Below, piece after piece: positions 44,962 through 55,900 of a stretch of DNA of 64,000 nt. Source of the DNA: Setophaga petechia. Its lineage: Eukaryota > Chordata > Aves > Passeriformes > Parulidae. The notes beneath the pieces were generated by a model, which saw only the letters and a list, made by a program, of their open reading frames with translations, had not been told where the DNA came from and did not search any database. Each line of letters starts with the position of its first letter. The stretch's first letter is position 1. A program made the translations under genes and the position numbers. The DNA lies in assembly GCA_024362935.1 (NCBI GenBank), contig JANCRA010000061.1:2418001-2482000 (forward strand), given 5' to 3'.

Positions 44962-45518
44962 TGTGGGAATCCATAAAATTAGAGGGTTTTAGGAAAGATG
45001 CAAAAGGCAGGCAGGCCTCAGATACAGCAGAACTGTGAACAGTGCTAAAGCAACAGTCATGAGATAAGTCAGCAGAAAAATTATTTAAACTGTAGAAAAG
45101 GGCAAATAGAACAATAAGCCTATGTATTAGTGCTTGTCTGAATAGCTTTCTAAGTTGCAGGAAGTTTATCTAGCAATATTAGGAAGGTTAAAGCTTAATA
45201 ATGGAACTCTGTGCATTGTGTCTTACAAACGGGTATTGTATTCGAAATAAGCAAGCATTGTTTTAAGCAAAGCTATGTGTGCTTATGGTGATTGGATAGA
45301 ACTACTGTCAATATGCTTCTGCTTTGTGTGACTGGTCGAGAAGCTTATAAAGTATGTTGTAATATTAAAGTTTTCAGGCCTGCTGCCTGGATTGTGAGCT
45401 GTTAGCATCTTCCCATTATCATAATCATGTAATGAGACTGATGCTGAAAAACTAAATAGCTTGAGGCACTTTCCCAGCATCCCCGTCCTGTTCGCATCTA
45501 AACCCCTGGCTGGAGTCA
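44962..45518 (+). repeat. ERV-A2 3' LTR
   Basis: It starts TGTGGGAATCC directly after a polypurine tract (agagaggaggaat) and ends GGAGTCA; 557 bp. It aligns along its length with the 5' LTR but with many substitutions and small indels. Confidence 0.75.
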
Positions 45519-46122
45519 TTTCTGACTGGGCCTGAGGCAGGGGCTGCCATTCCTCACTTGTGGGGAGACCAGAGCTGCCAGAACCACACCGAGCCTGCAG
45601 GCACTGCCCGACAGCACTGCGGCCACTGGGACGGTCGCGCCTCTGAGGCTCAGACACTCTCTGCTGCTGCTGCTGCTTTTAGGCACACACAAAGCTCACT
45701 GTTAGGCCATGACGGTCTCTGCCTCTGCCCTCTTCCTGTTGCTGTGTAGGGATGGAGCATTGCCGTGCTTTCAGGAAGCTCTCTGGGAAAACCTTCCAGC
45801 ATTGCAAGCTCCTCTGCCCTCCGTTGATGCATGCTGTGGAATCCCTGACAGCTGCCTTCAGAGCATCCTCAAGCTGGCTCTTCTAAACCCCAGGGTCCTT
45901 GTTCCCTTCAGCATGCTCAGCACGACCTTCAACTCCATGGTGCTGTGCAACTGAAGCAGCAGGACAAGAACATTTGCAGCCTGGGCTGCCCTTGCTGCTC
46001 TCTGCCCGTGCACAGAACTCAGTGTGGAAGAGAACGGCAGCAGGGCCCTGTGTGTCCCCGGGCTCAGGATTTGTGCCGCTTCAGCTCCACGGACACGTGG
46101 GTAAAGTGACAAAGCCAAACTG
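45519..46122. other. no gene supported
   Basis: Between the ERV-A2 end and the MROH poly(A) signal. A short (CTG)n run sits near 45660-45677. Open frames are short and show no family signature. Confidence 0.3.
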
Positions 46123-46128
46123 TTTATT
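46123..46128 (-). terminator. poly(A) signal of the MROH-like gene
   Basis: AATAAA on the minus strand, about 145 bp after the MROH stop codon, giving a short 3' UTR. The UTR contains a (GGGA)n run at 46198-46219. Confidence 0.6.
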
Positions 46129-46270
46129 AAGGGAAGGCCAAGTGAAGGGGTGAACTGGGAGGCAAAAAAGGGGATGGGCAGGGCCTGGGGGCTGAAGAGA
46201 GGGAGGGAGGGAGGGAGGGAGCTGCCAACAGGGAGGGAGATGACAGGAGCTGCTGGAGCTTCCCACAGGC

Positions 46271-49200
46271 TCAGCTGTGATCAACAAGAGCCGTGCCTGG
46301 AGTTCTAGCTTGTTCCCTGTGCTCTGCAGGTGGTCTGATCTTCATTAGGAACTGGGGGTTGCCAAAGGACTCCTGCAGACCAAGTTCGGCAGCTCTTGCC
46401 TCGAACTTCACCTGGATGAAGAGGTTGATGAAGGAGGAGCACTCGTATTCCCTCAGGGCTTGAAGGGCTGGAAAAAAGAAGCCCAGAGCCACGGTTAGAG
46501 GCCGGATTGCGGAAATCCAGGGAAACACTCAGTAAGAGTCTGCCCGAAATACCCTTCATTTTCCTGCCTCACGATTGTCATGGAAGACCACCGAAAAAAC
46601 TGTTAAGCCAGTGGGGAGGGGAAAGTCACGCGATTGTCAGCTTGTTTCTACAGGTATTATTTGCATAACATGCTGTGCTGAACACGAAGAGGGCGTCCTG
46701 CCCCTTCTGAACAATGGACTCTCTCTCTACCTCCTGGCCTGCCTGGTTTGAGCTTTGGATGGTCTCCCACAGAAGACCCCTCTCGCCTGCCCTCAACCAT
46801 CATGACAGACAAGCAGAAAAGGTTTCTTCATCAAGAAATCAAGACAAGAAACTCCCCGTGCAAGAAAACCCCCCTTGCACCTTCTTCCAGAGACTGGGAC
46901 TGAACTCCCCCCCTTGCTTGGAGATGTGCAGTGGAGGGGGAAAGGTTGCCCAGAACAAACGCACCTGCGAGCATTGGGCCATGAAAACAATGGTCTTTGC
47001 CTGTTGCCTGGCTTGGACTCTCTGTATCCCCCTATTTGTTTTTTTCCCCCTCCCTAGAGACCTTTTGTTTCAGCTTCCCTTCCCCCAACCAAAAAACAGT
47101 ATAATTGGAACCCCAGTTAGCCGTGCTCTTTGAGATCTCCCCAGACGTGGACTGGCGAACCTTCGACGGCTGGACCCTCGAAGGACAAGAGCAACACCAC
47201 GCTTTGGTAGCTATACCCATTCCCCCCTTTTCCTCCCTTTTTCCCTTTTTCCTCCCTCCTCTTCCCTGAATCCCTCACCAACGCACCACAGTTGTACTTC
47301 TATTAATAAATAAAACCTGTTGATTTTATTGCTGTAAATCCCCTGTGCCTTGGCTGGTTATTTTGCACCTAAAAATCACCGCGTCATCTGTCCACTGGGA
47401 CGGATCGCGGCACACTCCCGCCAGGGCCATCCCAGCCGGCTCCTGCTATGGCCAGAAGGGAGCCGGAGACAAGAGCTTGGGCCGGCAGGTGCTGGCCTCG
47501 GCTCCCCCACGTGTCCCAGAAAGCTCTCCGGCCTCTGCCCCCGCCGCCCCTTGTCCGCACAGGGAGCAGAGCCCTCGGCAGCGGCAGCCCGGGCAGGGAT
47601 TGTAGCTTCGGAGCCGGGATTTGCAGCTGCCGCCGGCGGCCCTCGCTGGCACCCCCGCGGCTGCTCCCGCTCACCCTGACTGAGGACCTGGAGCTCCTCC
47701 TTCTGCCCCATCACGAGCACTCCGGCGAGCCCTGGCAAGACAGAGCCCGTGGTGGCCTCAGGCGGTACAGCTGCCCGGCACGGGCGCTGGCAGCCCTGCG
47801 GCCGCACGCCCCCCTGCCAAGCCCTGCGCACGCTGCCCGCCCAAGGGCTCGGCCGCGGGAGGGCGGCGACGCCGACGGCGGGCGGGGCTGCAGCGCCCAG
47901 GGCGCGGCTCCCGCTGCCGGGGCAGCAGCCGGGTCGGGGGCACGGAGGGGCGCCGGGCTGCTGGCTCACCGATCAACCTGACGGCTGCCTGTCGCAGGCG
48001 CTTCTGTGGGCTCTGCAGATACGGCAGGGCCCAGCGCAGGTGCTCGGCCGCTCGGCTCTCGTCCTCCAGCAGCTGCGGGGAGCACCGACAGGGAAGGCTT
48101 GGCGAGGGCTCTGCTCCTCGGCCGGGCGCTCCCTGCGCCCAGCAGTGGCCGAGCCGGCCCGCACGGCCCAGGGCAGGGAGCGGCGTGTGGGGCGCAGGCC
48201 GGCGGGCAGGGGCACAGCTGCCAGCCCCAGCACGGGGGGCAGGGGCCTTCTCCAGCCTGCGGCTGGGGCTCCCGGGCTCTCCTTACCAGTCGCTCGGCAA
48301 ACTTCATGCGCTGCTCCTTCTTCAGCAGTTCCTCCAGGTCTCTCCTCCTCTGAAAGTGGGCCGCACAAAGCAGGGCTTGGAAAGAGGCCTGGAGAGCAGC
48401 AGAGAGTCGCAGGTGGCACCAGAGCCCAGGACACAGGAGTCGCATCCCTGTGCCAAGGCCAGGGAAGGCTGGAGCCTGCGAGCTGTCAGGGCAGGAGGCA
48501 GCCCAGCTCCTTGCCAGGGATGCAGCAGCGTCCCACAAAACCTGACCTTTGCCACATGCTGATTCTCATCGTGCCAGCGCAAGAAGAGAGGGAGCAGGCT
48601 GCGGCTCACAATTCTCGTGAGAGGCTTTTCCCCCTCTTCCGCTACCTGCTCCATCACTTTGCAGAAGAGCTGGATGGAGAGCAGCTGCACGTGGCTGTTC
48701 TCCTGGAGGAAAGGAAAAGACCTCAGCACCAACTACTCCAGGCCCATCAGGGCAGAGGCCCAAAAGTGCGCAAGGCACAACATTTCTGGGCAGCGTCCAG
48801 TGCCCGTGGCTGGGGGCACAGAGCCTTACATTCTCAAAGTGTGGCAGGAGTGGCTCAGCCAGCTTCAGGGCGGTGACGCTGGGTATCCTGAGGTCTTTCT
48901 CCTGGAGCATATGTGTGAGCACAGAGAGGATCATGCCGACCATCTCTGCGTCTGGATCCGCCAGCTGCTCCAGCAGGTGTTGATAGAGGCCGCGTATTCC
49001 TCCGCCCTGTGTGCAAGAGCAGGCCGTGCTGTCAAGCCGACGACAGCCGCAGCACCGACAACTGCTTGGGGCACTCGGGCAGCTGAAGCGGGAGGCAGGA
49101 GAGCTGGGAGCAGCTGCCTCTGCTGCCAAAGGCCAGCCAAGGCCAAAGGTCTGCGTTGCCCAGCCCTGCGCTGTCAGCGTGGCTTCAGCCACTGCCCCTT

Positions 49201-49343
49201 CTCACCAGCGAGGGCTCCTTGCTGAGCATCACGAGGCCTCTGAGCTCCAGGCGCAGCCTGTCCCTGCACTCACTTGGCAGGTGCCTGGACACAACCGACA
49301 GGGCACTGGCACCGTGCTTGGTCAAGTCCAGGCACTCGAGGAC
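46271..49343 (-). CDS. maestro heat-like repeat (MROH) family gene, C-terminal seven exons
   Basis: Exons in reading order: 49343-49206, 49006-48830, 48702-48547, 48388-48287, 48072-47970, 47731-47675 and 46467-46271, all with AG/GT borders and matching phases, 309 codons to TGA. The products show MROH helical-repeat signatures: IRGLYQHLLEQLAD, the NSHVQLLSIQLF segment, SLLPLFLRWHDENQ, RRRDLEELLKKEQ, AAEHLRWALPYLQSPQ and EELQVLSQ. MROH proteins are ARM/HEAT-repeat scaffolds of largely unknown function, often testis-expressed and multiplied in birds. The last exon continues the frame (LQALREYECSSFINLF). The usual N-terminal exons are not found to the right, so the gene is truncated or its upstream exons have diverged. 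The frame itself is unbroken. Confidence 0.78.
46620..47345 (+). mobile_element. LTR-like insertion in the last MROH intron
   Basis: A plus-strand unit opposite to the gene ends with aataaataaaacctgttgat (AATAAA at 47305), preceded by a pyrimidine tract and a ggactctct-rich U3-like part. Its style recalls songbird ERV-L-type LTRs, but I could not define terminal TG/CA borders or a duplication. It makes the last MROH intron 1.2 kb, while the other introns are 105-240 bp. Confidence 0.4.
47390..47674. other. CpG-rich intron segment
   Basis: GC-rich DNA right of the LTR-like element, inside the last MROH intron. Several overlapping frames on both strands are compositional shadows. Confidence 0.4.
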
Positions 49344-50307
49344 CTGAAAGGCACGCAGCAGTGGCAGGGGAGCTGGCTGGCAGGAGCCCAGAAGCGCACA
49401 GGCCCGGGCCCAGGCAGCAGCAGCAGGCATGGGCAGCGTCCCAGGCAGCTGCAGCTACCAGAGGGCAGAGAACTGGAAGGCAGCTCAGCCAGGCAGCGCT
49501 GGCCTTGACGCTCACCTGTCAAGACATTCAGCTAAATAGGGGGTGTCTGTAGCTACAGGGGCAGCATTTGCAAGGGAACCTGCACGGCTTCCGTTCCCTC
49601 CACAGGAGACTCAGTGGCAGCAGAGTCTGTCATTTCCTCAGTTTGCTGGGACAAGCAGGAGAACTTCCAAAATGCAGACTGGGAGGCCTTCTCAGAAGGC
49701 CTTCTAAAGACTTTGTAGTCCTCCCCAGAACTGACGGAAAGCTTCTTTTATTCTAAATTTTGTAATGAAAAGATTTGACTGTCTGTTTTAACCCTTCACT
49801 GAGTGCTAAAATAGTGATTTCCTTTGCAGTGAAGTGCAAATGCCAAAGCAGTGAGTGTCTGCTCCTGAGCCCTGGAGCTGCTGCTGTGCTGTTTCACAAT
49901 AGAACAGCCACATCTCAGAGGGATTTGGGGGAAGCTTTTCTGGGTGACTGTTTTCAGCAACTTAATAGGAATTAGTGCATGCAAGTTCTTTTTTTTTTTT
50001 AAGTATCTGAAAGACAAGAGAACAAAAGCTGCTTTATCTGTTGGACAGAAAAGAAGCACTGAATGTTGAAGAACAATTTGCATTTTCTTGATCACATTTG
50101 TATTCATTTACTAGCTAAATAGGCCACAGCGTAGACACAGCCAAGATTATTGTCCTGATCTCTTGCTGGCTGTGTGAAAGAACAATGTCATGTGGAGGGA
50201 TGTTGATGAAGAAAAATATTCTGTGTTTGGGTTGACCTCTTCTGTGGGATTCAGCAGCCCAGGCAGTTTTCTCACAGCACTTGTTCATTTTCCTTTGCCC
50301 ACTACAG
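49344..50307. other. no certain gene; one possible broken exon
   Basis: On the minus strand, about 49505-49640 reads like an exon (tgtcccag before it, gtgagc after it) with ATESPVEGTEAVQVP and later YLAECLD. It needs a one-base frame correction, and its phase does not fit the first MROH exon. The rest is unremarkable. Confidence 0.25.
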
Positions 50308-50345
50308 ATCACATGATCCGTGTATTCAGAGGTGCTGATCCTGAG
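50308..50345 (+). other. possible short exon upstream of the PAK-like acidic exon
   Basis: 38 bp between a strong acceptor (tttgcccactacag) and donor gtgagt, encoding HMIRVFRGADPE in the phase that joins the exon at 50800. Sequence similarity to PAK is too short to judge; the splice signals and phase are the only support. Confidence 0.35.
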
Positions 50346-50799
50346 GTGAGTGAGAAAGGAACATTTCATGTTCCTGGTGCTTAAGAATTGTAGAGCAAGC
50401 TGTGAGCTTGGCCTGTGGCACTAGAGTGTAGAGGGCCAGCTGGGTAGGTTGAAAGAAAATCCATTTCCATGTCTGCAGCAGCAATAACAAAGGCATCGCT
50501 GGCTATTTCCTAATTTTCCATTTCAGAACTTTCAAGGAATGAAAAGCTCATTTGCAGAGAGAATGCTGCTTCTCAATAGTAGCCAGGGCGTAATGTCTAA
50601 TTCTGAACTATTAGCAATTCTGTTGAATTAGCCCTTTTAAATTTAGTCACAGTGACTTAGAATCCCATTGTTATCAAAGTTTCTGATTTGTCCTTAGTAG
50701 AGCTGGTTGTAGAAACAGAGCTGAATAGAATAAAGTGCTGAATAGAAATAAGGTTATAAATTATAGGTAACTTTCTGTCCCTCTGCTGTCTGTCCACAG

Positions 50800-50931
50800 A
50801 TCACAGAATCAACAGCAGTCTCTCCTCTGGCTCCCTCTGCTCATGGAGAGGAGGCTGAAGAGGAGGCAAATGAGGTGGATGAGTGCCAGCCTCCAGCTGT
50901 GGTCGCACCACAGCCTGAGCATTCTGAGCCA
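50800..50931 (+). pseudogene. PAK-like N-terminal exon: acidic and PIX-binding-like segment
   Basis: 132 bp, acceptor gtccacag, donor gtaagt, phase 0 on both sides, open. EEAEEEANEVDECQPPAVVAPQPEHSEP corresponds in layout to the PAK acidic stretch followed by PPPVIAPRPEHTK, the PIX-binding and linker area. It would splice in phase to an exon like 827-992, but no kinase exon was found downstream to 64 kb. It is therefore the 5' part of another PAK-like copy or a separated fragment. The exon itself is intact; pseudogene is inferred from the missing kinase half. Confidence 0.6.
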
Positions 50932-51800
50932 GTAAGTGCCAGTTGTGTGTGCTGCTGTCTTTAGTGCAAGGCAGAGCTGCAAGTTTCTGACCAGCCGGCA
51001 CTTGCTGTTGCTGGCTAAGGATGCTGAGTGCTGGAGTCCTGCCAGGACCTAGTGATTGCCCCCAGCCTGTGACAGCTGGACAATGGGCTTTGGTCTGTCA
51101 TGTTTAGGCACCAGCTTCCTGGCATTTGACAGGGCCCAGCCCAAAGCACAAAGGCTCCCTGTTCCCAGAGCAGGAAGCATGTCAAAGACACTGTGCTCAG
51201 CCTTGTCGGATACACAGGGGACACTGTGGTGTGGAGAGACCTGTTCCCCTGCACAGACTGGCCAAGTAGCTGCAGGCACAAAAAAATGTTGATCTGACCA
51301 CATAAGGTCTTTGTGGTGCTTTGTCCCCACAAACGTCTTGGGTGTGCTTACTTGGGAGTATTTCAGAGACACACTGGGGACGTAGAGTTGCTGCTTGAAG
51401 TCAGGGATTTTGGTGCTATTGTTGCCAGGTTGCTCTTTTGCCTCTTCAGGCAGAGCAGCCAGTAGCAGAGCAGATAGGTGCTCTGAGTCTGCCTGTTTCT
51501 TGGTCTGTGATAAGCTGCAAGGAGATGACTGTGTTGTCCATGAAGCTGTGGGGGGCCATTCTTGTCCCACGTGGCCAAAGAAATAAAGTGAGTAGTTCTG
51601 AACTCCTTTTCTGAGGCAAAAACCAGACGCTGTATGTGTCTGTTGATACTTTCTATTGGGTAGTCTGCTTTGAAAACTGCATTTGAAAACTGCATTGGAG
51701 CCTAGAGTGGGAGCAAAGCTGCAAGTCCTTGACTGCTGTCTTGTAATGCTAAAACCAGGATGTACAACTTGCAATGGTGCCTGCTGGATCTGAAGTGAAA
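50932..51800. other. no gene supported
   Basis: Intron-like sequence after the PAK-like exon. A long minus-strand open frame (51049-52293, 414 codons) crosses it and the CR1; its composition is unstructured and part of it is antisense CR1, so it is not taken as a gene. Confidence 0.35.
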
Positions 51801-52170
51801 TGGGCACCTGTGTGGCTGAGGAGCTGTGTGGGCCAAAAGGACGCAGGGCTGGCGGCCTTGAGCAGCTGAAGATGAGGCAGCGTGTGGCCAGGTGGCCAAG
51901 AAGGCCAAGGGCATGGTGGCCTGTGTCAGCAGCAGTGGGGCAGAAGGAGCAGGGCAGTGAGCGTGGCCCTGTGCTGGGCAGCGCTGCGGCCACAGCTGGA
52001 GTGCTGTGTGCACTTGTGGGCCCCTGGCAAGCAGAAAGGCATGGAGGGGCTGCAGCGTGTGCACAGAAGGACAGGGGAGCTGGGCCAGGGGGTGCAGCAC
52101 AAGGCCAGTGAGGAGGTGCTGAGGCAGCTTTAGCCTGGACAATGGGAGGCTCTTGAGGGACCTTCAGGCA
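51800..52170 (+). mobile_element. CR1 LINE fragment, sense orientation
   Basis: Blocks such as gctgcggccacagctggagtg, caagcagaaaggcatgg and the tttagcctggacaatgggaggct tail match the region upstream of the CR1 3' UTR (catggag, agcctggagaa motifs). Substitutions are many, so it is old. Borders are approximate. Confidence 0.65.
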
Positions 52171-52837
52171 GACTTCCATAGATCCCTGCCTTAGATCCAT
52201 AGATCCAATGCTCAACACAAGGGCCGTTTCCCTGCCAAACATCCCTTCACTGCATCCAAGTGCTTGAGACACTGGAGTAGGTAACACTTTCATAGTTTAT
52301 TTGTTTCTTTGTTTGCTAGAAAGAGAAGCCTTTGTGTAATTTCTCCTTCTCCAGGGAGCAAGGGAGCTTTTTCTCAATCTTTCCTGCCATTTTCCAGCAG
52401 TGGCAGAAACACATCACTTTCAGGTTAACGGCTCCCCGTGTCTTTTGGCAGCCCAGGGAATCAGTGTTTGGGAACTGAGCAGGAAATCAATGCCCTTGCA
52501 TTCCAGCTGCTCCTCAGAGATCCCAGGAGCTGGAAGGGGCTGGGCTGCATTTCTGATTCCAGCCACTTTAGCACCATCAGTGCGGTAGAGTCCAAGAGAA
52601 GTTGCCCGAGCACAGATGCACAAAGAGTGCAGTTCCCAGTGCAGTGCTCTGGGTCTGATCCCTTTCCATAAGGACCCACACACTCCAGATTCCCCAAGAG
52701 CATGCTTTTTTGAAGCAACAGGAGAGCAGTCTCAGGACTGTAGCTGAGCAGGGCACTGGCTACCAAATTTTGATGTATGTAGCAACAGAGAGGACAGTAG
52801 AGATATTTCAGTAATGAGATCTGTCTGTCTGTTCTTC

Positions 52838-52880
52838 TATCTATCTATCTGCCTATCTATCTATCTGTCTATCTATCTAA
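52838..52880 (+). repeat. TATC microsatellite
   Basis: ctatctatctatctgcctatc and following tatc units, with several tgtc/tgcc interruptions, preceded by a (CTGT)n start. Confidence 0.85.
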
Positions 52881-53268
52881 TATTTATAAAATTGAATCTT
52901 CCCGGCTCTGGTCCAAGGCAGTTGGAGGTGCAAAGCTCACCTAATGCAGCATCCCTTTCAGGAGAGGATTAGAGACATGTTCCCTTGACCGATTCTGAGC
53001 AGGCAGAGACGTTTCCCCCTCCAGATATGGTGGTTTTTTCCCGTGAGAGTTGTTTTCCTCCTCTGGCCTCTTCTGCCCTCAAATCCCAAAGTTAATTCTT
53101 TAAATTTCTGCCTGTCCTAGAGGGGTGCAACAATTCCATGTTTAGGTGGTGTTTGGTGACTCTGGTCACACATGCCATGCATTACATGACACACGGTTTC
53201 CTTCACTGGCATCCCCAGGGCTGTGTCAGTGCATTTGTTCATGGCGCCTTAGGTCAGTCTCTTTCCCT

Positions 53269-53301
<33 letters not shown>
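53269..53301 (+). repeat. (CAG)11 trinucleotide run
   Basis: Eleven uninterrupted CAG units following a ctttccct tract. It would encode poly-Gln, poly-Ser or poly-Ala depending on frame; no gene could be tied to it. Confidence 0.85.
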
Positions 53302-53302
<1 letters not shown>

Positions 53303-54924
53303 GAGTGGTGGCAGGGTCAGGACGAGGACGAGGTGGCTGCCCTGGCCCTTTGCTCCCGGGCCCCAGGCCAGGAGGGCTCTGGCTGCAGCAGGGCGCTCTT
53401 CAGGCAGCCCCTGGCAGCCTCTGCACAGAGCACGGCACGCTGCCCCTCCTGCTTGTGTCACTTTTCTTCAACAATACCCTAAGCTCCCCTTCACAAGGAA
53501 AAAACTCCAGCAATGTAAAAAGAGATCATTCAAGTACAGTTCTACCTGCCTTTCTATTGTAGTTCAGGGCATGTATGTTTTTGTCTAGAATTTCATGGTT
53601 TTTATGAAAACATGCACTGATACCTGCACATTTTTATGTTTCTAATTATTCATATAGCAACCCCCTTTTTTTAACTCTTGATTTATTGCAATTGGTAATT
53701 TTGAGGTAGTATATTTTAAAATGTCACAAAACAACATCTTTTGGGTAGTTTCTCTCACTCTTAAAAAAAAAAACCAAAAAAAAAAACAGAACACCATATG
53801 CCATTTTAGTCTCTGTCTCTCCACGATGGTTCATACCGGCCTATTTTAAATCAGGGCTACAATACTTTTATAGGATTGAGAGAGGTCCATGAAATGCACA
53901 CCACTGATTCCTCTTGTGGAATGTCATTAGCTCAACTGCAAACACATGTTTAGTTGCAAACTTACACAAGATGAGCAAAATCAAAATGATGGAATGGGCC
54001 TTTCGGAACTCCTTGCTGATCTTTCTGCTTCTTCAGCTGAGCAAGGCTCTGATCCCAGCAAAGAGATTGCACTTAGTGCTACACAACCATTTGGCTGGAA
54101 CTCTGCTGATTTCTTGGAACAGTTGGAGGCCTCTTATCTCCCCAGGATCTTTTGGGGAGCTGAGCCAAGCTTCGCTGGGTTTTGGCTGCAAATACCGTTG
54201 CCCTTGCTTTCTTTTATCCACAAGTACCATGACTGGGCAAAAACTGCCACGTGGGCCATCTCCCAAAGGCACTTGGGTCTGGAGTTTGTGAATGAACAAG
54301 AGCCTCATCCACTTCCAAACCACATGAAAAAAACCATGATAGAGAACTTCCCATCCTTAACAAACAATTGGCAATGCAGAAGTGGATGTAGAGCTTTTTT
54401 ACGGAATGAGAAGGAAGGCAATCTTCCAATGGAATTGTGCTTTCTGTAGTTTTCTTCTGACTCCCACTCATAGCTGGCACTGGAAAAAGTCACCTCTCTG
54501 CAAGTGTGTCTTCTGTCTACCATCAGTTGTTTTACTGCAGCAATCAGAACAGGGATCAGGCTGGAGAGAGGTTCAGCTGACGGTAGGAAAGGAGTTGCCC
54601 CAAGGAGAAAAACTGACTTTTACCTCCCAAGCCTATCTCCCCAGAGGCTCAAGCAGGATTCCTCTGGTTCCCAGAAATACAAAGAAATAGGGCTGAGAAG
54701 GCCTTCTGCAGCTGTGTGTTCATGCCGAAGACTTTGCTTGATGCCATTGGGGTTTTGCCTTTTTTTTTCTATCTTTTCTGTATTCTTGCACATCTGTTTA
54801 GAGCTCTGTAGACTACGCCATTTGTGATTACTTTTCCCAGTCCTGTTCCATGGCCTTTGCCTAAGCAGAAAGACAAGCTTCCAGAGCTCCAAGCACTGGG
54901 GGGTAGAAGGCCCCAGTGTTATTT

Positions 54925-55080
54925 TAGTTCTTCCTGGGTCAGACCCCTCCAGGGAGCTGGTGGACTCACCATCCCTGCAAGCTTTGAAAGAAGACTGGAT
55001 GTGGCACTCGGTGTCTTTAGCTGAGGCGTTAGCACATGGGTTGGACTCGATCTTGAAGGTGTCCATCTTCCAAGCCACTG
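54925..55080 (+). mobile_element. CR1 LINE 3' fragment
   Basis: tggactcaccatccctgcaag, gactggatgtggcactcgg and tgggttggactcgatcttga are the characteristic CR1 3'-UTR blocks in sense orientation. The short terminal repeats are not preserved. Confidence 0.7.
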
Positions 55081-55149
55081 AGGGAGCTTTTCCTGCAGCC
55101 CTGGAAAGGGCTGCGGGGGCACTTGGCCAAGGACGGGCATCAGGTCTCA

Positions 55150-55900
55150 TGGAAAAGAAGCAAAGGGCTCAAGGCGAAGGCCAAGAGGGCAGAGCTGCCA
55201 CAGCACGGCCCAGAGCGAGCCTCATGTCCTCCTCCTCAACCTGCGCCCTCTGCGCTGCCCTTTGCGGCACCGGCGGCTCCTCTCGCTGCAGGGCTCCACG
55301 GCGTGCTGGGGGTCGGGACCCCTCGTCTTCGGGAAGCGCCGGAGCCTCGGAGGCGAGCGGCTGCTGCTGTGGCCGGCAGGGGAGAGCTGCGGCTGCGGCC
55401 CTGGGCACGGCAAGCTGCCGCTATGGCCGGCTCCTGCCTCTGCTCCGGGTTCTGCTCCTGCCCTGTGCGCACAGACACGGCCAAGGGCTGCCCGGCAGCT
55501 CCCTGTCGGTCCGCAGCGGGCCCGGCCGGGCTGCTGCTCTCTGCGGCCTCCGTCCGCCGCTGCCGGCCCCGCCGCGCTCCCGCCTGCCTCTGCTGCAGCC
55601 GGGCCCACACGGGAGGCAGCGCACTGCGGCCGGCTCGGAAACGCCCTGCCCGCAAACCGCCCACCACGGCCTCAGGGCACAGGCTGCCGGCGTCCTCGCA
55701 GCTGCGAGCCGGCCTGGGCCGCCTGCCGGCCTCGGCCACAGCTCCCGCCTGTGTCTCCATGGCCGCGGCTGCTCGGCACAGCGGGCTGAGCGCAGCGAGC
55801 GCCAGCAGCAGCTCCTCACGGGCCCGGGCTCCGCGCGCTCCCAGCCCGCCCAACCCCGAATTCCAGCCCTGAAGGGCTTGGCGTCCCAATGCATCCCCTG
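55150..55900. promoter_or_regulatory. CpG-rich block
   Basis: Dense CpG with several gcggcc/ccgccg clusters and no repeat structure. Open frames up to 340 codons occur on both strands because stop codons are rare in such composition; none shows a domain. It may be a CpG island of an unrecognised gene or GC-rich repeat DNA. Confidence 0.35.

Larger units (their letters stand above)
27430..45518 (+). mobile_element. ERV-A2: old provirus split by ERV-B
   Basis: The 5' LTR is 27430-27984, followed by gag remnants to 28664. ERV-B interrupts from 28665 to 38695, and capsid, protease, RT, RNase H, integrase and env resume at 38702 up to the 3' LTR at 44962-45518. Removing ERV-B and one target copy leaves about 8.05 kb. 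Every gene has stops or frameshifts. The LTRs differ by about 10% plus indels in the first 220 bp compared by eye, so the element is old. No convincing outer target duplication was seen (TCTTCC versus TTTCTG). Confidence 0.85.
52171..54920. other. 2.7 kb, no certain gene; simple repeats
   Basis: Contains a TATC microsatellite, a (CAG)11 tract and one 167-codon plus-strand frame (53946-54449, FGWNSADFLEQLEASYLP in its middle) for which no relative is recognised. It has no splice or promoter support. Runs of A near 53763-53786 and T near 49990 are ordinary homopolymers. Confidence 0.3.

Noticed and set aside
27424..45524. Target duplication around ERV-A2
   Set aside because: Flanking hexamers TCTTCC and TTTCTG agree at too few positions to claim one, although the LTR pair is clear.
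47749..48876. 375-codon plus-strand open frame
   Set aside because: It is antisense to five confidently phased MROH exons and their introns.
51049..52293. 414-codon minus-strand open frame
   Set aside because: Much of it is antisense to a CR1 fragment, and the remainder has no domain or splice support.
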